DNA of 64,000 nt from Microcebus murinus. Its lineage: Eukaryota; Chordata; Mammalia; Primates; Cheirogaleidae. Below the pieces are notes generated by a model that did no database searches, was not told the DNA's origin, and saw nothing but the letters and a program-made list of their open reading frames with translations. The position numbers were made by a program, and so were the translations under genes. Within the stretch, counting starts at the first letter, position 1. Each line of letters opens with the position of its first letter. Positions 11,700-22,439 of this stretch are shown in pieces. The stretch covers positions 84,488,001-84,552,000 of the forward strand of contig NC_134108.1 in NCBI RefSeq assembly GCF_040939455.1. The letters are read 5' to 3'.

Positions 11700-12054
11700 C
11701 TTGCCCTAATCTTAATAAACTTAACAGTGGCTTCTCAGGTTATTTGTTAAACCCACTCATTATAAAATTCTCCATCAATTTTATGCCTAATTATTTTTGT
11801 ATATATGTCAATTTCATTTCCTATGTTCATTATTTATTTAAGGAATAGAGAATGATGATATTTGAATTTCATATTTTTTCTACATCTATTTGATATAATT
11901 ATTTTATAAAATAAAAATTTTTCTCCTCAGCACATTTGGTGACTAAATTATATACAGGAAATCCTCAATGGATAATTGATACTCCTTCTCTTTAAATCAA
12001 TTTTTAGAGCAATGATTTGATGACTAAGCAGTAGGCAATGGTATAACCAATAAG

Positions 12055-12055
<1 letters not shown>
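11700..12055. other. AT-rich, no feature seen
   Basis: No open frame or recognised repeat. Confidence 0.5.

Positions 12056-12103
<48 letters not shown>
12056..12103. repeat. (CA)24 microsatellite followed by (TTTA)n
   Basis: An uninterrupted alternating CA run of 48 bases, followed by a short TTTA run to about 12121 that leads into the 7SL-type monomer. Confidence 0.97.
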
Positions 12104-12105
<2 letters not shown>

Positions 12106-12120
12106 ATTTATTTATTTATT

Positions 12121-12243
12121 TTTGAGATGGGGTCTCACCATGCTGCCCAAGCCAGTCTTGAACTGCTGGGCTCAAGTGAGTTCTCAGACCTCAGCCTCCC
12201 AAGTAGTTAGGATTAAAGGTGGCTGCCACCACTCACAGCAAGA
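12121..12243 (-). repeat. 7SL-derived Alu monomer (FLAM-like), antisense
   Basis: TTTGAGATGGGGTCTCACCA, TGCTGGGCTCAAGTGAG and CCTCAGCCTCCCAAGTAG follow the reverse complement of the 7SL/Alu left arm. Only one arm is present, so this is a free monomer or a fragment. The T-rich run on its left is the expected A-tail in antisense orientation. Confidence 0.8.
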
Positions 12244-12259
12244 TTTTTAAAACAATATT

Positions 12260-15200
12260 TAGAAATTGCACATTTACCTGTGATCTCTATTTCCCCCTCA
12301 TCAATTAGAAAAGTTGTTCCTATAATTCTCCATTTTTATTCTTAATTATAATACTCTTAAGTTTCCCATTGTATTTAAGGGGAAACACTTTGTTTCACTG
12401 GCTTGTGAGATTTTTGAGTCATAAGAAGCTGTCAAGAAAACTCAGGCATCCCTAACAAAAAGGCATCCCGAATGACTAATGGACTAGAGTCATTAGTCTC
12501 GGAGATCATAACCCATATTAACAGAACACTTTTATCTACAAATACAGACATTAGATAAATTTATTAGTGGTTAAAAGATTGTAGGGATCACGCATACTAT
12601 TTGAAAAAATCCACATAGTTGATCATAAATGAAAGAATAATAATGTGAATGCTGGTAGACAACTTTTAAAATATGACTACCTTTCATCTAGCAATAGATT
12701 GAATGGCAACATAGAGCAAATTTTAATTAACTAATGTAGAATGAAATCTAAGATTAACTTAAATGCTCTTTCCTTAAATGTATTAATATCTTGCTACTGA
12801 AATAATTCAAATGTTGAAAATTCAAGTCATTTTATTCTGCCATCATTTAAAAAATATATATGAAGTGTGATTAAATATCTCTAGGATTTTTTAATGGAGC
12901 TTGAACACATTAGTATCTTATAATTTAGAAAACTGGAATAATTATTGTGTAAAACAACAAAAGGTTGTAGCTGTGTTTTAATTTATAGCATCTTGCTATC
13001 AAGACTATCCAAAACTAGCTTTTCCTGTTTGAATGCAGGATTCCTTATATCATTGCATAGCATAAATGCCAAATCATTGATGTATTTTACTCAGCATTTT
13101 CCCTTATCACATTTTAAAGTTTATTGTTAAGTGCAGATTTACTCTCTTTTCTTCATCCACAGTGATCAGCACTTTGTACACTCTTCCGTACTTCAGAAAA
13201 ATATTCACCAGCACTTCTTGCCTCCTTGGGGACCAAGTGCAAGGAGGAAGAGGACACTGTCATCAACTGAAAGCTACTATAAAATACAAACATTTCAAAT
13301 TGATAACGTTTTTTGCTTCATTTCATATTTTGGCACTGAGAGTTGTTCTGGTAAAAAATAATGAGATGCCAAAGAAATGTCTGGATAATTTGAAAAGAAA
13401 AAAATATATCTTGATTATACACTTGTGCCATTTCTATGTCTAAAACAAAACAAAAGGAGCAAGTTTAAAGGTAAGTATTCTAAAAATCTGACCCTTTTTA
13501 CCACTGTCAGGATATTTTGAAACGACTAAGTAATCTTTGCTTTGATTTGAAGGTTGACACGTAAGGGGAAAATGTCAGTGCTAAAAAAGTGTTTTAAAAA
13601 TAAATTAATTAATCATTTTATCCCTACCTAAAAAAAACCCTCTTAAATGTTTTTTAGACACTAAGATTTCCTTTTCCTATTTATATTAGCTTTTGTGTAT
13701 GGGAATCCTGACCATCCCAAAATTCATCAAATTGGGGGGCTTTATTATTTGACAAATTTTTGGTCTGAAAACTTTCTCTGAAGACATAAATCACCATACA
13801 ATAAAAGGCATTGGTTTTCATCAGATATACACCGATGGTGGGGTTGCTTATTCTTTAAACTTATAATATTTAAAAATGTATTTATTACAGTATTTTTATG
13901 TTAACCAGTATAAAATAATGCAGTCATGACACATACTTTCCCTTTTAACTTTGAAAATAAATGTATAGAACAGAGACTGGGTTCATGTGAAACAGCAATC
14001 CACACAGCTAAACTTCTAAATACATGAATGATTCATAGGGAGCTGGCTGAATATGACCTACTGTCACATATGCCAGGGATGAGTATGCTTTCATTCTTTC
14101 AGTCATCCCAGATCATCCTAATTAGCAAATATACTTTAGACAAACAGATTTAGTAATACTTATAAAAGTTACTTTAATAAATATTGTGTTCAATCAATGG
14201 CACGCTGCCATTGTAACAAATTTTATATTTTTGAAGCAGTGAAAAGATAACATTTTCTGTCACTTTGGGTAGAAAATACCAATTTCAGTGTATATACGGA
14301 CACAAATGTCAAGACTCATGTGCCCAGAAACACACATACATATGCACATACAAATTCATAACTAGCTGACACTCTATTTTTAATATCTACACCCTAAATT
14401 AACCTACTTTTGCTTTTAGCTTCCACCACACTACACTTACCCAATTATATATTGCCCCTTGGCTTTTGATCATGCTAACAATATTTTCAACTCAAATTTG
14501 AAGAATTTTAAAATCTCCTTTTATGAGTTTTCTTTAATGTTACACTGAACACTGGGCCAAGAATACTAATGATATAGCCATTATTTTTTCCATAGTTGAA
14601 AAATGACATATAATCCTCTCTAAGGGCTGAGCATGTAATCTATAATCAATCTACTTCTTTGTTAAAGAATGACAAACAATAGATTTACTTTATTACATAG
14701 TCAAATTTATTAACATATCTTGAAATTAAAATTGAGTAATATTTTTATAATGTTGTTAAGTGCTAAGATTTATTATTTCCTCATTTATGTGGGTAATTTA
14801 ATGTATTGCACAATATATTATTCATGTGTAAGTTAATCAGCAATGTTTATATTCCTTAGTACTATACTCATTAATTAAAAGTGAACTCAATCATTTGTAT
14901 TATACAGATTTGTAATAAAACATTCAGAACAAAATTATTATTTAACTTAGTTGAAGGATTACTAGAAATTATAGCAAATAATATTAAATTTTTGAAGAGG
15001 AAAAATCACCTACGGGTGTCATACTTTAAATCATCCAACTACAAAGTGCTGATTTGGGATATAATTTGAAATCTTGAACCTATCTATTAATAGAATAGAT
15101 CCATGAGAATGGATTTTGTCTGACAACTCACCTAGGCAAATCCTAAAGTATTCTTGGAGTCAGTGAAACATAGATTTAGCAGATGGCTATAACAAGGCTA

Positions 15201-15541
15201 GGTACAATAGAAAATCAAACTCACAACTCTGCAAATGCCACCAGAATGCACCAATCTAACAATTAGGATAACTTAAAAGAGAGTTAACTTTAGTATAAAT
15301 ATCTTGATGACACCAGTCATTACATCCTGGCAACTATGTTTGCTTTAATTTGGCTAAACAATGCATTCTGTCTTTGAGGCTCTTACATCCAATTATGTTA
15401 AACTCTCAATGTATTATATTGTTTTATTTTTGAGACAATAGTTTTCTATTTGATATTTCTATATTATGTAATTTTGGAAACAAGTTATTATAAGACAACA
15501 TAAATAATTATTGAAATATGAACAGCAAAATATTAATTTTT
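12260..15541. other. Long AT-rich stretch without recognised gene
   Basis: The most exon-like spot is 13131-13270: a pyrimidine tract ending in CATCCACAG precedes a mixed-composition segment open for 93 codons (13162-13443). No matching donor, protein motif or polyadenylation context is visible, so I do not call it a gene. The rest shows no repeat I can name. Confidence 0.45.
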
Positions 15542-15950
15542 AAATATATTTTACTTTATTAAAATTTGGTATATGTATACAATGGAATATTACTCAATTA
15601 TAAGAAGCGACAGTGACCTAGCACCTCTTATATTTTCCTGGATAGAGCTTGAACCCATTATCCGAAGTGAGGTGTCACAAGATCAGAAGAATAGGCTCCA
15701 CATGTACTCGCCATCAAATTGGCACTGACTGATCAACACTATGATGTTCACATGGTAGTAATATTCTCCAGGGATTAGGGCTTTGAGGAGGGTAAATTCA
15801 CAACTAATGGACACAATGAGCATTGTAGAGGGGAAGAGTATGCCTCTAATCCTCACTTGGGTGAGGCAAAGACATAAAATGTAGCCAAAATTTTGTACCC
15901 TCATGATATCCTGAAATTTAAATAAAAAATTAAAAAAATATATTTTACTT
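15542..15950 (+). mobile_element. 5'-truncated L1 3' end with 15-bp TSD
   Basis: The direct repeat AAATATATTTTACTT is at 15542-15556 and 15936-15950. Between them is the ORF2 C-terminal coding tail (from about a GGTATATGTATACAATGG motif), then a 3'UTR with AAAGACATAAAATGTAGCC and the end TACCCTCATGATATCCTGAA plus an A-rich tail. The 3'UTR is the same type as the first UTR at 3.65-3.80 kb. Confidence 0.92.
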
Positions 15951-16309
15951 AAATGAAGTAAGAAATATATTATTTAGACCAGTGGAGTAACATAATTAAC
16001 TTTAAAATTTCTCATTCAAAATTATATCTTCTGAGTAAATTTTTTCATTAAAAATCTCTAAAGTAAATTGACAAATTTAGCAATTTCATACAAATGTATA
16101 CAGATATATCTAAAGAGATTAAGATTGTTAAGTTTTTCCTATGAAAAAACTAACAGCAAACAATTACACTCTTTAGTGTGTAGTTTAACCACAAATATTT
16201 CTTCTGTTTTTATCAAAATAATTTCACCAGAGAGAGTAAGTAATATTTTAATTACAAAACAACTTTACTATTCAATACAGTTTGCCGTAAATAATACACT
16301 ATTTATATG
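15951..16309. other. AT-rich, no gene
   Basis: An open frame of 80 codons at 16068-16310 has AT-rich random composition and no motif. Confidence 0.5.
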
Positions 16310-16775
16310 AATATTTGGATGGTTTCCAGTCTAGGGCAAATAATTAAGAATTTACCAATCTAATTGATAGATGTAAATTTTTATTTTCCTTGGTAAATAT
16401 ATAGAAGTGTAATTGCTGGAACATAAATGCATATTTTCCTTTTAAAAATGTTCCAAATGGTATTTCAAAGTGTTTGTACATACAATTTTATAGTCTCACC
16501 AGCAATGAAAGTAATTCAGCTATTCTGACTCCTATACTGTTGTCAGACTATTCAATTTAGGCTACGCTAATATGTGTGATATGGTATCTCTTTGTAGTTA
16601 ATGGTACCTCTTTGTAGTAAATTTGCCTTTCTCAAATGACTAATGATTTTGAGCATCAAATGCCTTTTGTATAATCTTCTTTTATGAAGTATCCCTTAAA
16701 TCTTTAGCCTATATTTTATAAAATCTCATTTTATTATTGATCTGTATGCATTTCTTAGATAATCTGAATCTTAGA
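16310..16775 (-). mobile_element. Old L1M ORF2 C-terminal fragment, antisense
   Basis: AGTGTAATTGCTGGAACATA, a CAAATGGTATTTCAAAGTG motif, CTCACCAGCAATGAAAGT and CAAATGACTAATGATTTTGAGCATC follow antisense L1 ORF2 text. Strongly diverged. Confidence 0.65.
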
Positions 16776-16784
16776 TATAATATA

Positions 16785-17065
16785 AAAACATGCAAAAGTA
16801 TCATCCAAATACAGTAAAATACACAGGTCTTATGTATTCAGTTCAAAGACTTCTGAGAATTGCATATGTTGTATAATCAACACATAGAACAAGATAGTGT
16901 TGCTATCATCCTCAAATGTCTGTTATGTCCTTTTCTAATCCATTATTATGTGCACAAAGGCAGTCACATTTTTATTTCTGTAATCATAAATTAACTTATA
17001 TTGTTCTAGAAGTTTATATAAATAAAGTAATATAGCATATAATTTTTATTCCATCTTCTTTCACT
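16785..17065. mobile_element. Old L1M 3'UTR-like fragment
   Basis: TTGTATAATCAACACATAGAACAAG, a TAAATAAAGTAATATAGCATAT block and CATCTTCTTTCACTAATAAT resemble the antisense L1M 3'UTR text that normally lies left of the ORF2 part. Here it lies to the right, so it is a separate fragment. Confidence 0.5.
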
Positions 17066-19561
17066 AATAATGCTGGAGAAGTTGTGATGGAACTCTTTCT
17101 TGTGTTTTTTGGGTGTAGTGATTACAATGTGTTAATAATTTCCAAAACTCAATTAGACAGCTAAAATACAGTAAGTGATTTGGTTTTGATCTATGAGTAA
17201 TAATGTTGAAAGTTTCTTTTAAAAATTGGGGTACTTAAGTATGAGAGATGAAGCAGTGGGTAGATACAGTTTATTAGATAGTATTTACAGTAAAAATGAA
17301 ATATTTTTTCACAATAAGGAGAAGAGAGTGTTATAATATCTTAAAGGAATATGAAAATAAATCATTGTGAAACCATAACTTTATACTCAGCTAAACTATT
17401 ATTTGACAATAAGGGCAATTTTAATATGCTTTTTAGACAAGTAGAAGCATAGTGTTCATCAATCAAAAAGCAGACCTTAATGCTAGGAAAAAGAAAAATT
17501 ATTTCAGAAGAAATAGTGGCATAAATAAGAGGTAAACATATGGCTTTATCTACAAAAGATTGTTTAGGTTTATAATAATCATTTTGAATTTAGCAAATAA
17601 GTAAATCCTAAAAACTATACCATAATTAGTATAAGCTCATATGAAATGACCAGATTTCAAGTTTTCTAAGACTTTTCTATTGTTAGGGAGAAGAGATATT
17701 TCTTAGTATTAAAATTTTTTGACATTAAGCTTTTTAACATAGGTTTAAGATTATTCAGTAAATATTTTTAAAAGAATAATTTTTAAACTAATAATAAGAA
17801 AAAACTGAATAACACTAATAATCACAAAGAAGACAGCAAAGTATTAATAGAACAAATGAAGCATAGAAAAAAGCAGTGTAAAAGTACAAATAATAATGGT
17901 AGAAATAAGATCAAATATATTGATGGTTACAAGCAATGCATATGAACTACTATTTCAACTTAAACTGTTGAAAGTGTGAAATTTGGTTGAAAAATATATG
18001 TGTATAAAGTTTCCCAAACATGACAAGGCATGGAAAGATTAATATTAAGTGTATGAGAAAATAAGCCAGGGTGGATACTAATGAAAAGAAAGCTTATAAA
18101 ATTAAAACAGAATGTCCTCTTTCTATGTAGCTAATGTATAAATAACTCAATTATAAGAAAACAAAATAAAAACAAAGACAAAACAAATACACAGAAGACA
18201 AACAGAATAAAAATCATGAAATACAAAATAAAAAAATCAACCATATCAGTTATAACAATACATGTCATTTTTTACTCCCAATTAAAAAACAAAAAATTAG
18301 GTAACATTGAAACTATTAATATGATCAAATAATAACTATTTTCTACTCCTTAAAGCATATCTAAAACAAATTGAAAGAGAAGTTTCAAGGCATAAGAATA
18401 GGCAAAGACGTAGAAAGGAAACAAGCAAAATTAAAGATTGGACCATTAATTTAAGACAGAATATAATTAAGGCAAAATGCATTCATGGGGACAGAAAACA
18501 TCATATTATATTGATACAAGAGATTATGTACAATAAAAATATCATAGTCATAAAATTTTGTGAGCCAAATAACAGAACATTAAAGTATTTTAAGCATTGT
18601 TAGAAATTCAGAGGTATACACAAAGTGCCCAGATATATTTGGGTTTTTTTAAATCAATTTATTTATTATTTTATTTCAGCATATTATGAGGGTACAAATG
18701 TTTAGGTTACATATATAGTCTTTTCTCCACCCAAGTCAGAGCTTCAAGCCTGTCCATCCCCCAGAGGGTGCATAATGCACCCATTAGTTGTGAATATATC
18801 CATCCCCTACACCCCCACCTGCCCGACCACCAATAAATGTTACTACTATATATACACTTAAGTGTTGCTCAGTTAATACCAATTTGATAGTGAGTACATG
18901 CGGTGCTTGTTTTCCCATTCTTGTGATACTTCACTTAGTAGAATGGACTCCAGCTCTATCCAGGATATTACAAGAACTGCTAGATCCCCGTTGTTTTTGT
19001 GACTGAGTAGAACTCCATGGTATACATATACCATATTTTATTAATCCACTCATGCATTGATGGGCACTTTAGTTGTTTCCACATCTTTGCAATTATGAAT
19101 TGTTCTGTTATAAACACTCTAGTGCAGATGTCTTTTTTATAGAATGTCTTTTTTTCCTTTGGGTAGATGCCTAGTAATGGGATTGCTGGATCAGATGGTA
19201 GTTCAATCTGCTGGATCAGATTGTAGCTCTTTGAGATAGCTCCATATTACTTTCCACAAAGGTTGTACTAGTTTGAAGTCCCACCAGCAGTATATGAGTG
19301 TTCTTATCTCTCTGCATTCATGCCAACATTTTTTTTTAATTATTTTTTTTATTTTGGTATATTATGGGGGTACAGATTTTAAGGTTTCAATAAATGCCCA
19401 TTTCCCCCCTCCCCCCAAAAGTCTGAGTCTCCATCATGACCATCCCCCAGATGGTGCACATCTCACTCACTATGTATGTATATACCCGCCCCCCTCCCCC
19501 CTCCCACCTGCCCAATACCCTATTACTGTAGCACCTATGTGTCCACTTAGGTGCTACTCAG

Positions 19562-20818
19562 TTAATACCAGTTTGCTGGAGAATATATCTGGTGCTTGTT
19601 TTTCCATTCTTGGGATACTTCACTTAGTAGTATGGGTTCCAGCTCTAACCAGGAAAATATAAGGTGTGCTATATCACCATTGTTTCTTAGAGCTGAATAG
19701 TACTCCATGGTATACATATACCACATTTTATTAATCCATTCTTTGATTGATGGGCACTTGGGCTGTTTCCACAGCCTTGCAATTATGAATTGTGCTGCTA
19801 TAAACATTCGAGTGCAGGTGTCTTTTTTGTAGAGTGTCACTGGGTCATTTGGGTAGATGCCCAGCAATGGAATTGCTGGATCAAATGGTAGATTCACTTG
19901 TATCGCTTTAAGGTATCTCCATATTGCTTTCCACAGAGGTTGAACTAGTTTGCAGTCCCACCAGCAGTGTAGGAGTGTTCCTCTCTCTCCGCAACCACGC
20001 CAGCATTTATTGTTTGGAGATTTTTTGATAAAGGCCATTCTCACTGGGGTTAAGTGATATCTCATTGTGGTTTTGATTTGCATTTCCCTGATGATTAGAG
20101 ATGTTGAGCATTTCTTCATATGTTTGTTGGCCATTCTTCTGTCTTCTTTAGAAAAATTTCTGTTCAAGTCCTTTGCCCACTTTTTAATGGGGTTATTTGA
20201 TTTTTTCTTCCTGATTTTCGTGAGTTCTAAGTATATTCTAGTTATCAGTCCCTTATCGGATGCATAGGATGCAAAAATTTTCTCCCATTCTGTAGGTTGT
20301 CTGTTTACTTTCATGACTATTTCTTTGGCTGTGCAGAAGCTTTGTAGTTTGATCATGTCCCATTTATTTATTTTTGTTGCTGCTGTGATTGCCTTTGGGG
20401 ACTTCTTCATAAACTCTTTGCCCAGGCCGATGTCTAGGAGAGTGTTTCCAACTTTTTCCTCTAGAGTTCTAATAGTTTCATATCTTAGGTTTAAGTCTGT
20501 TATCCAGCGTGAGTTGGTTTTTGTGAGAGGTGAAAGGTGTGGGTCCTGTTTTAGCCTTCTACAGGTGGCTATCCAGTTTTCCCAGCACCATTTATTGAAG
20601 AGGGATTCTTTTCCCCAGTGTATGTTTTTGTCTGCTTTGTCAAAGATGAGATGGCTATATGAGGATGGTTTTATATCAGGATTCTCACATCTGTTCCACT
20701 GGTCAATATTCCTGTTTTTGTGCCAATACCATATTGTTTTAATTACTACAGCTTTGTAGTATAGTTTAATATCTGGCATATTAATGCCTCCCATTTTGTT
20801 TTTGTTGCCTAGAATTGC
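19562..20818 (-). pseudogene. L1 ORF2 C-terminal half (open, part of inverted L1)
   Basis: About 410 codons are open on the minus strand, from the [14 protein letters not shown] motif to the natural ORF2 end (SPANWY then stop at 19562). The region covers the post-RT segment and the C-terminal cysteine-rich segment: [18 protein letters not shown] at about residues 268-285, with cysteines spaced like the ORF2p C-terminal domain. In full-length L1, ORF2p is the endonuclease/reverse transcriptase that primes cDNA at nicked chromosomal DNA. Here the catalytic part is on the other strand, so no working enzyme can be made. The ATG at 20794 is internal and not a real start. No promoter is attached. 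Confidence 0.93.
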
Positions 20819-21641
20819 AATTCACCACATAAACAGAAGCAAAAACAAAGACCACATGATTCTTTCAATAGATGCAGAAAAAGCTTTTGACAAAATTCAA
20901 CACCCTTTCATGATACGAACACTTAAGAAAATAGGCATAGAAGGGACATACCTAAAAATGATACAAGCCATATATGACAGACCCATAGCCAACATCATAC
21001 TGAATGGGGAAAGATTGAAATCATTCCCACTTAGAACTGGAACCAGACAAGGCTGCCCACTATCTCCACTTCTGTTCAACATAGTGCTGGAAGTCTTGGC
21101 TACAGCAATCAGACAGGAAAATGGAATCAAAGGTATCCAAATAGGGGCAGAAGAGATCAAACTTTCACTGTTTGCTGATGATATGATATTGTATCTAGAA
21201 AACCCCAAGGATTCAACCAAGAAACTCCTGGAACTGAACAATGAATTTAGTAAAGTCTCAGGATACAAAATTAATACACAGAAATCAGAGGCATTCATAT
21301 ACGCCAACAACAATCTAATTGAGAACCAAATCAAAGACTCAATTCCCTTCACAATAGCAACAAAGAAATTAAAGTACCTAGGAATATATTTAACCAAAGA
21401 GGTAAAAGACCTCTACAGGGAGAACTATGAAACACTGAGGAAGGAAATAGCAGAGGATGTAAACAGATGGAAATCCATACCATGCTCGTGGATCGGCAGA
21501 CTCAATATCATCAAAATGTCTATACTACCCAAACTGATCTACAGATTCAATGCAATACCTATTAAAATCCCATCAGCATTCTTCACAGATATAGAAAAAA
21601 TAATTTTACGCTTCGTATGGAACCAAAGAAGACCCCGAATA
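20819..21641 (+). pseudogene. L1 ORF2 reverse-transcriptase segment (open, inverted 5' part)
   Basis: About 274 codons in sense orientation cover the RT core: [12 protein letters not shown] near the start, then [15 protein letters not shown] at about 21035-21085, and the catalytic FADD box at 21171-21182 ([14 protein letters not shown]). It ends at [10 protein letters not shown], directly before the downstream TSD. Everything 5' of the fingers/palm region, including the endonuclease, was lost by 5' truncation before inversion. The frame continues into flanking DNA at both ends by chance. It shows no stops, consistent with youth, but it has no start codon of its own and no partner ORF1. Confidence 0.93.
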
Positions 21642-22315
21642 TCATGCCAACATTTATTGTTTGGGAACTTTTTGATAAAGGCCATTCCCACTGGAGTTAT
21701 GTGATATCTCATTGTGGTTTTGATTTGCATTTCTCTGATGACTAGAGATGTTGAGCATTTTTCATATGTTTGTCGGCCATTAGTCTATCTTCTTTTGAAA
21801 AGTTTCTGTTCATGTCCTTTGCCCACTTTTTGATAGGGTTGTTTGATTTTTTTCTTACTGATTTTCCTGAATTCTATATAGACTCTAGTTATCAGCCCTT
21901 TATTGGATGTGTAGCATGCAAATATTTTCTCCCATTCTGTAGGTCATCTGTTTGCTCTCGTGATAGTTTCCTTGGCTAAGCAGAAGCATTTTCATTTGAT
22001 CAGGTCCTATTTATTTATTGTTGTTGTTTCTGAGATTGCTTTGGGGGTATTATTCATAAATTATTTGCTCAGGCAAGAGTTTTTCCAACAGTTTCCTCTA
22101 GAATTCTTATAGCTTCATGCCTTAGGTCTAAGTCTGCTATCCACCATGAGCTGATTTTTTGTAAGATGTGAAAGGTGCAAAGTACACAGATATATTTGAT
22201 TTAACACACCATATCTATACATGAAACAACATAATGAGAAAATAAAGACATACAGAATTTGTACCATATATAAATCACTGAGGTATTAGGTGAGAGAAAC
22301 CCAAGGAACTATGAT

Positions 22316-22435
22316 TTTCCTTTCCTTTCCTTTCCTTTCCTTTCCTTTCCTTTCCTTTCCTTTCCTTTCCTTTCCTTTCCTTTCCTTTCCTTTCCTTTCC
22401 TTTCCTTTCCTTTCCTTTCCTTTCCTTTCCTTTCC
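22316..22435. repeat. (TTTCC)24 perfect pentanucleotide array
   Basis: Exactly 24 uninterrupted TTTCC units (120 bases) are present, all pyrimidine on the plus strand. It is followed by CATAGGAAAGGAAAATC, a short purine mirror. The open frame through it (FLSFP repeats) is a by-product. Confidence 0.98.
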
Positions 22436-22439
22436 TCAT

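Larger units (their letters stand above)
19318..21655 (-). mobile_element. Inner young L1 with 5' inversion and 14-bp TSD
   Basis: The direct repeat TCATGCCAACATTT is at 19318-19331 and 21642-21655. 19332-20818 is antisense: T-rich tail, 3'UTR, then the ORF2 C-terminal part. 20819-21641 is in sense orientation and encodes the preceding RT part of the same ORF2. The two pieces meet in the L1 protein at RPRI / AILGNKNK, so only about two codons are lost or rearranged at the join. This is the classic twin-priming product. Both coding pieces lack internal stops, which indicates a recent insertion. Insert length is about 2.3 kb. Confidence 0.93.
18621..22198 (-). mobile_element. Outer L1 (antisense, 5'-truncated) with 21-bp TSD, itself interrupted
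   Basis: Direct repeats at 18621-18641 and 22178-22198 agree at 19 of 21 positions (shared core CAGATATATTTG). Between them an antisense L1 starts with a T-rich tail and 3' end (CATATTATGAGGGTACAAATG). It runs through 3'UTR and ORF2 C-terminal text to 19331 and resumes at 21656-22177. The break is filled by a second L1 whose own TSD falls at the break. The element itself is about 1.2 kb. It carries stops and a small duplication (GCTGGATCAGAT twice, 19186-19220), so it is older than its guest. Confidence 0.88.
17230..22290 (+). mobile_element. Old L1M/HAL1-like element, sense, host of the nested insertions
   Basis: 17340-17560 matches the inter-ORF text of old L1M elements: CTTTATACTCAGCTAAACTA, a CAATTTTAATATGCTTTTTAGACAAGTAG block and a TCAGAAGAAATAGTGG block. 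17900-18620 follows the degraded ORF2 endonuclease region. The sequence is cut at 18641 by a younger antisense L1 and appears to resume after 22198, where a TACATGAAACAACATAATGAG motif fits the next part of the endonuclease region. No frame is intact. Confidence 0.55.

Noticed and set aside
19562..20794. 410-codon open frame on the minus strand as a host gene
   Set aside because: It is the C-terminal half of L1 ORF2 inside a TSD-flanked insertion; the ATG is internal to ORF2.
20784..21704. 306-codon open frame on the plus strand as a host gene
   Set aside because: It is the inverted RT part of the same L1, read through into flanking DNA at both ends.
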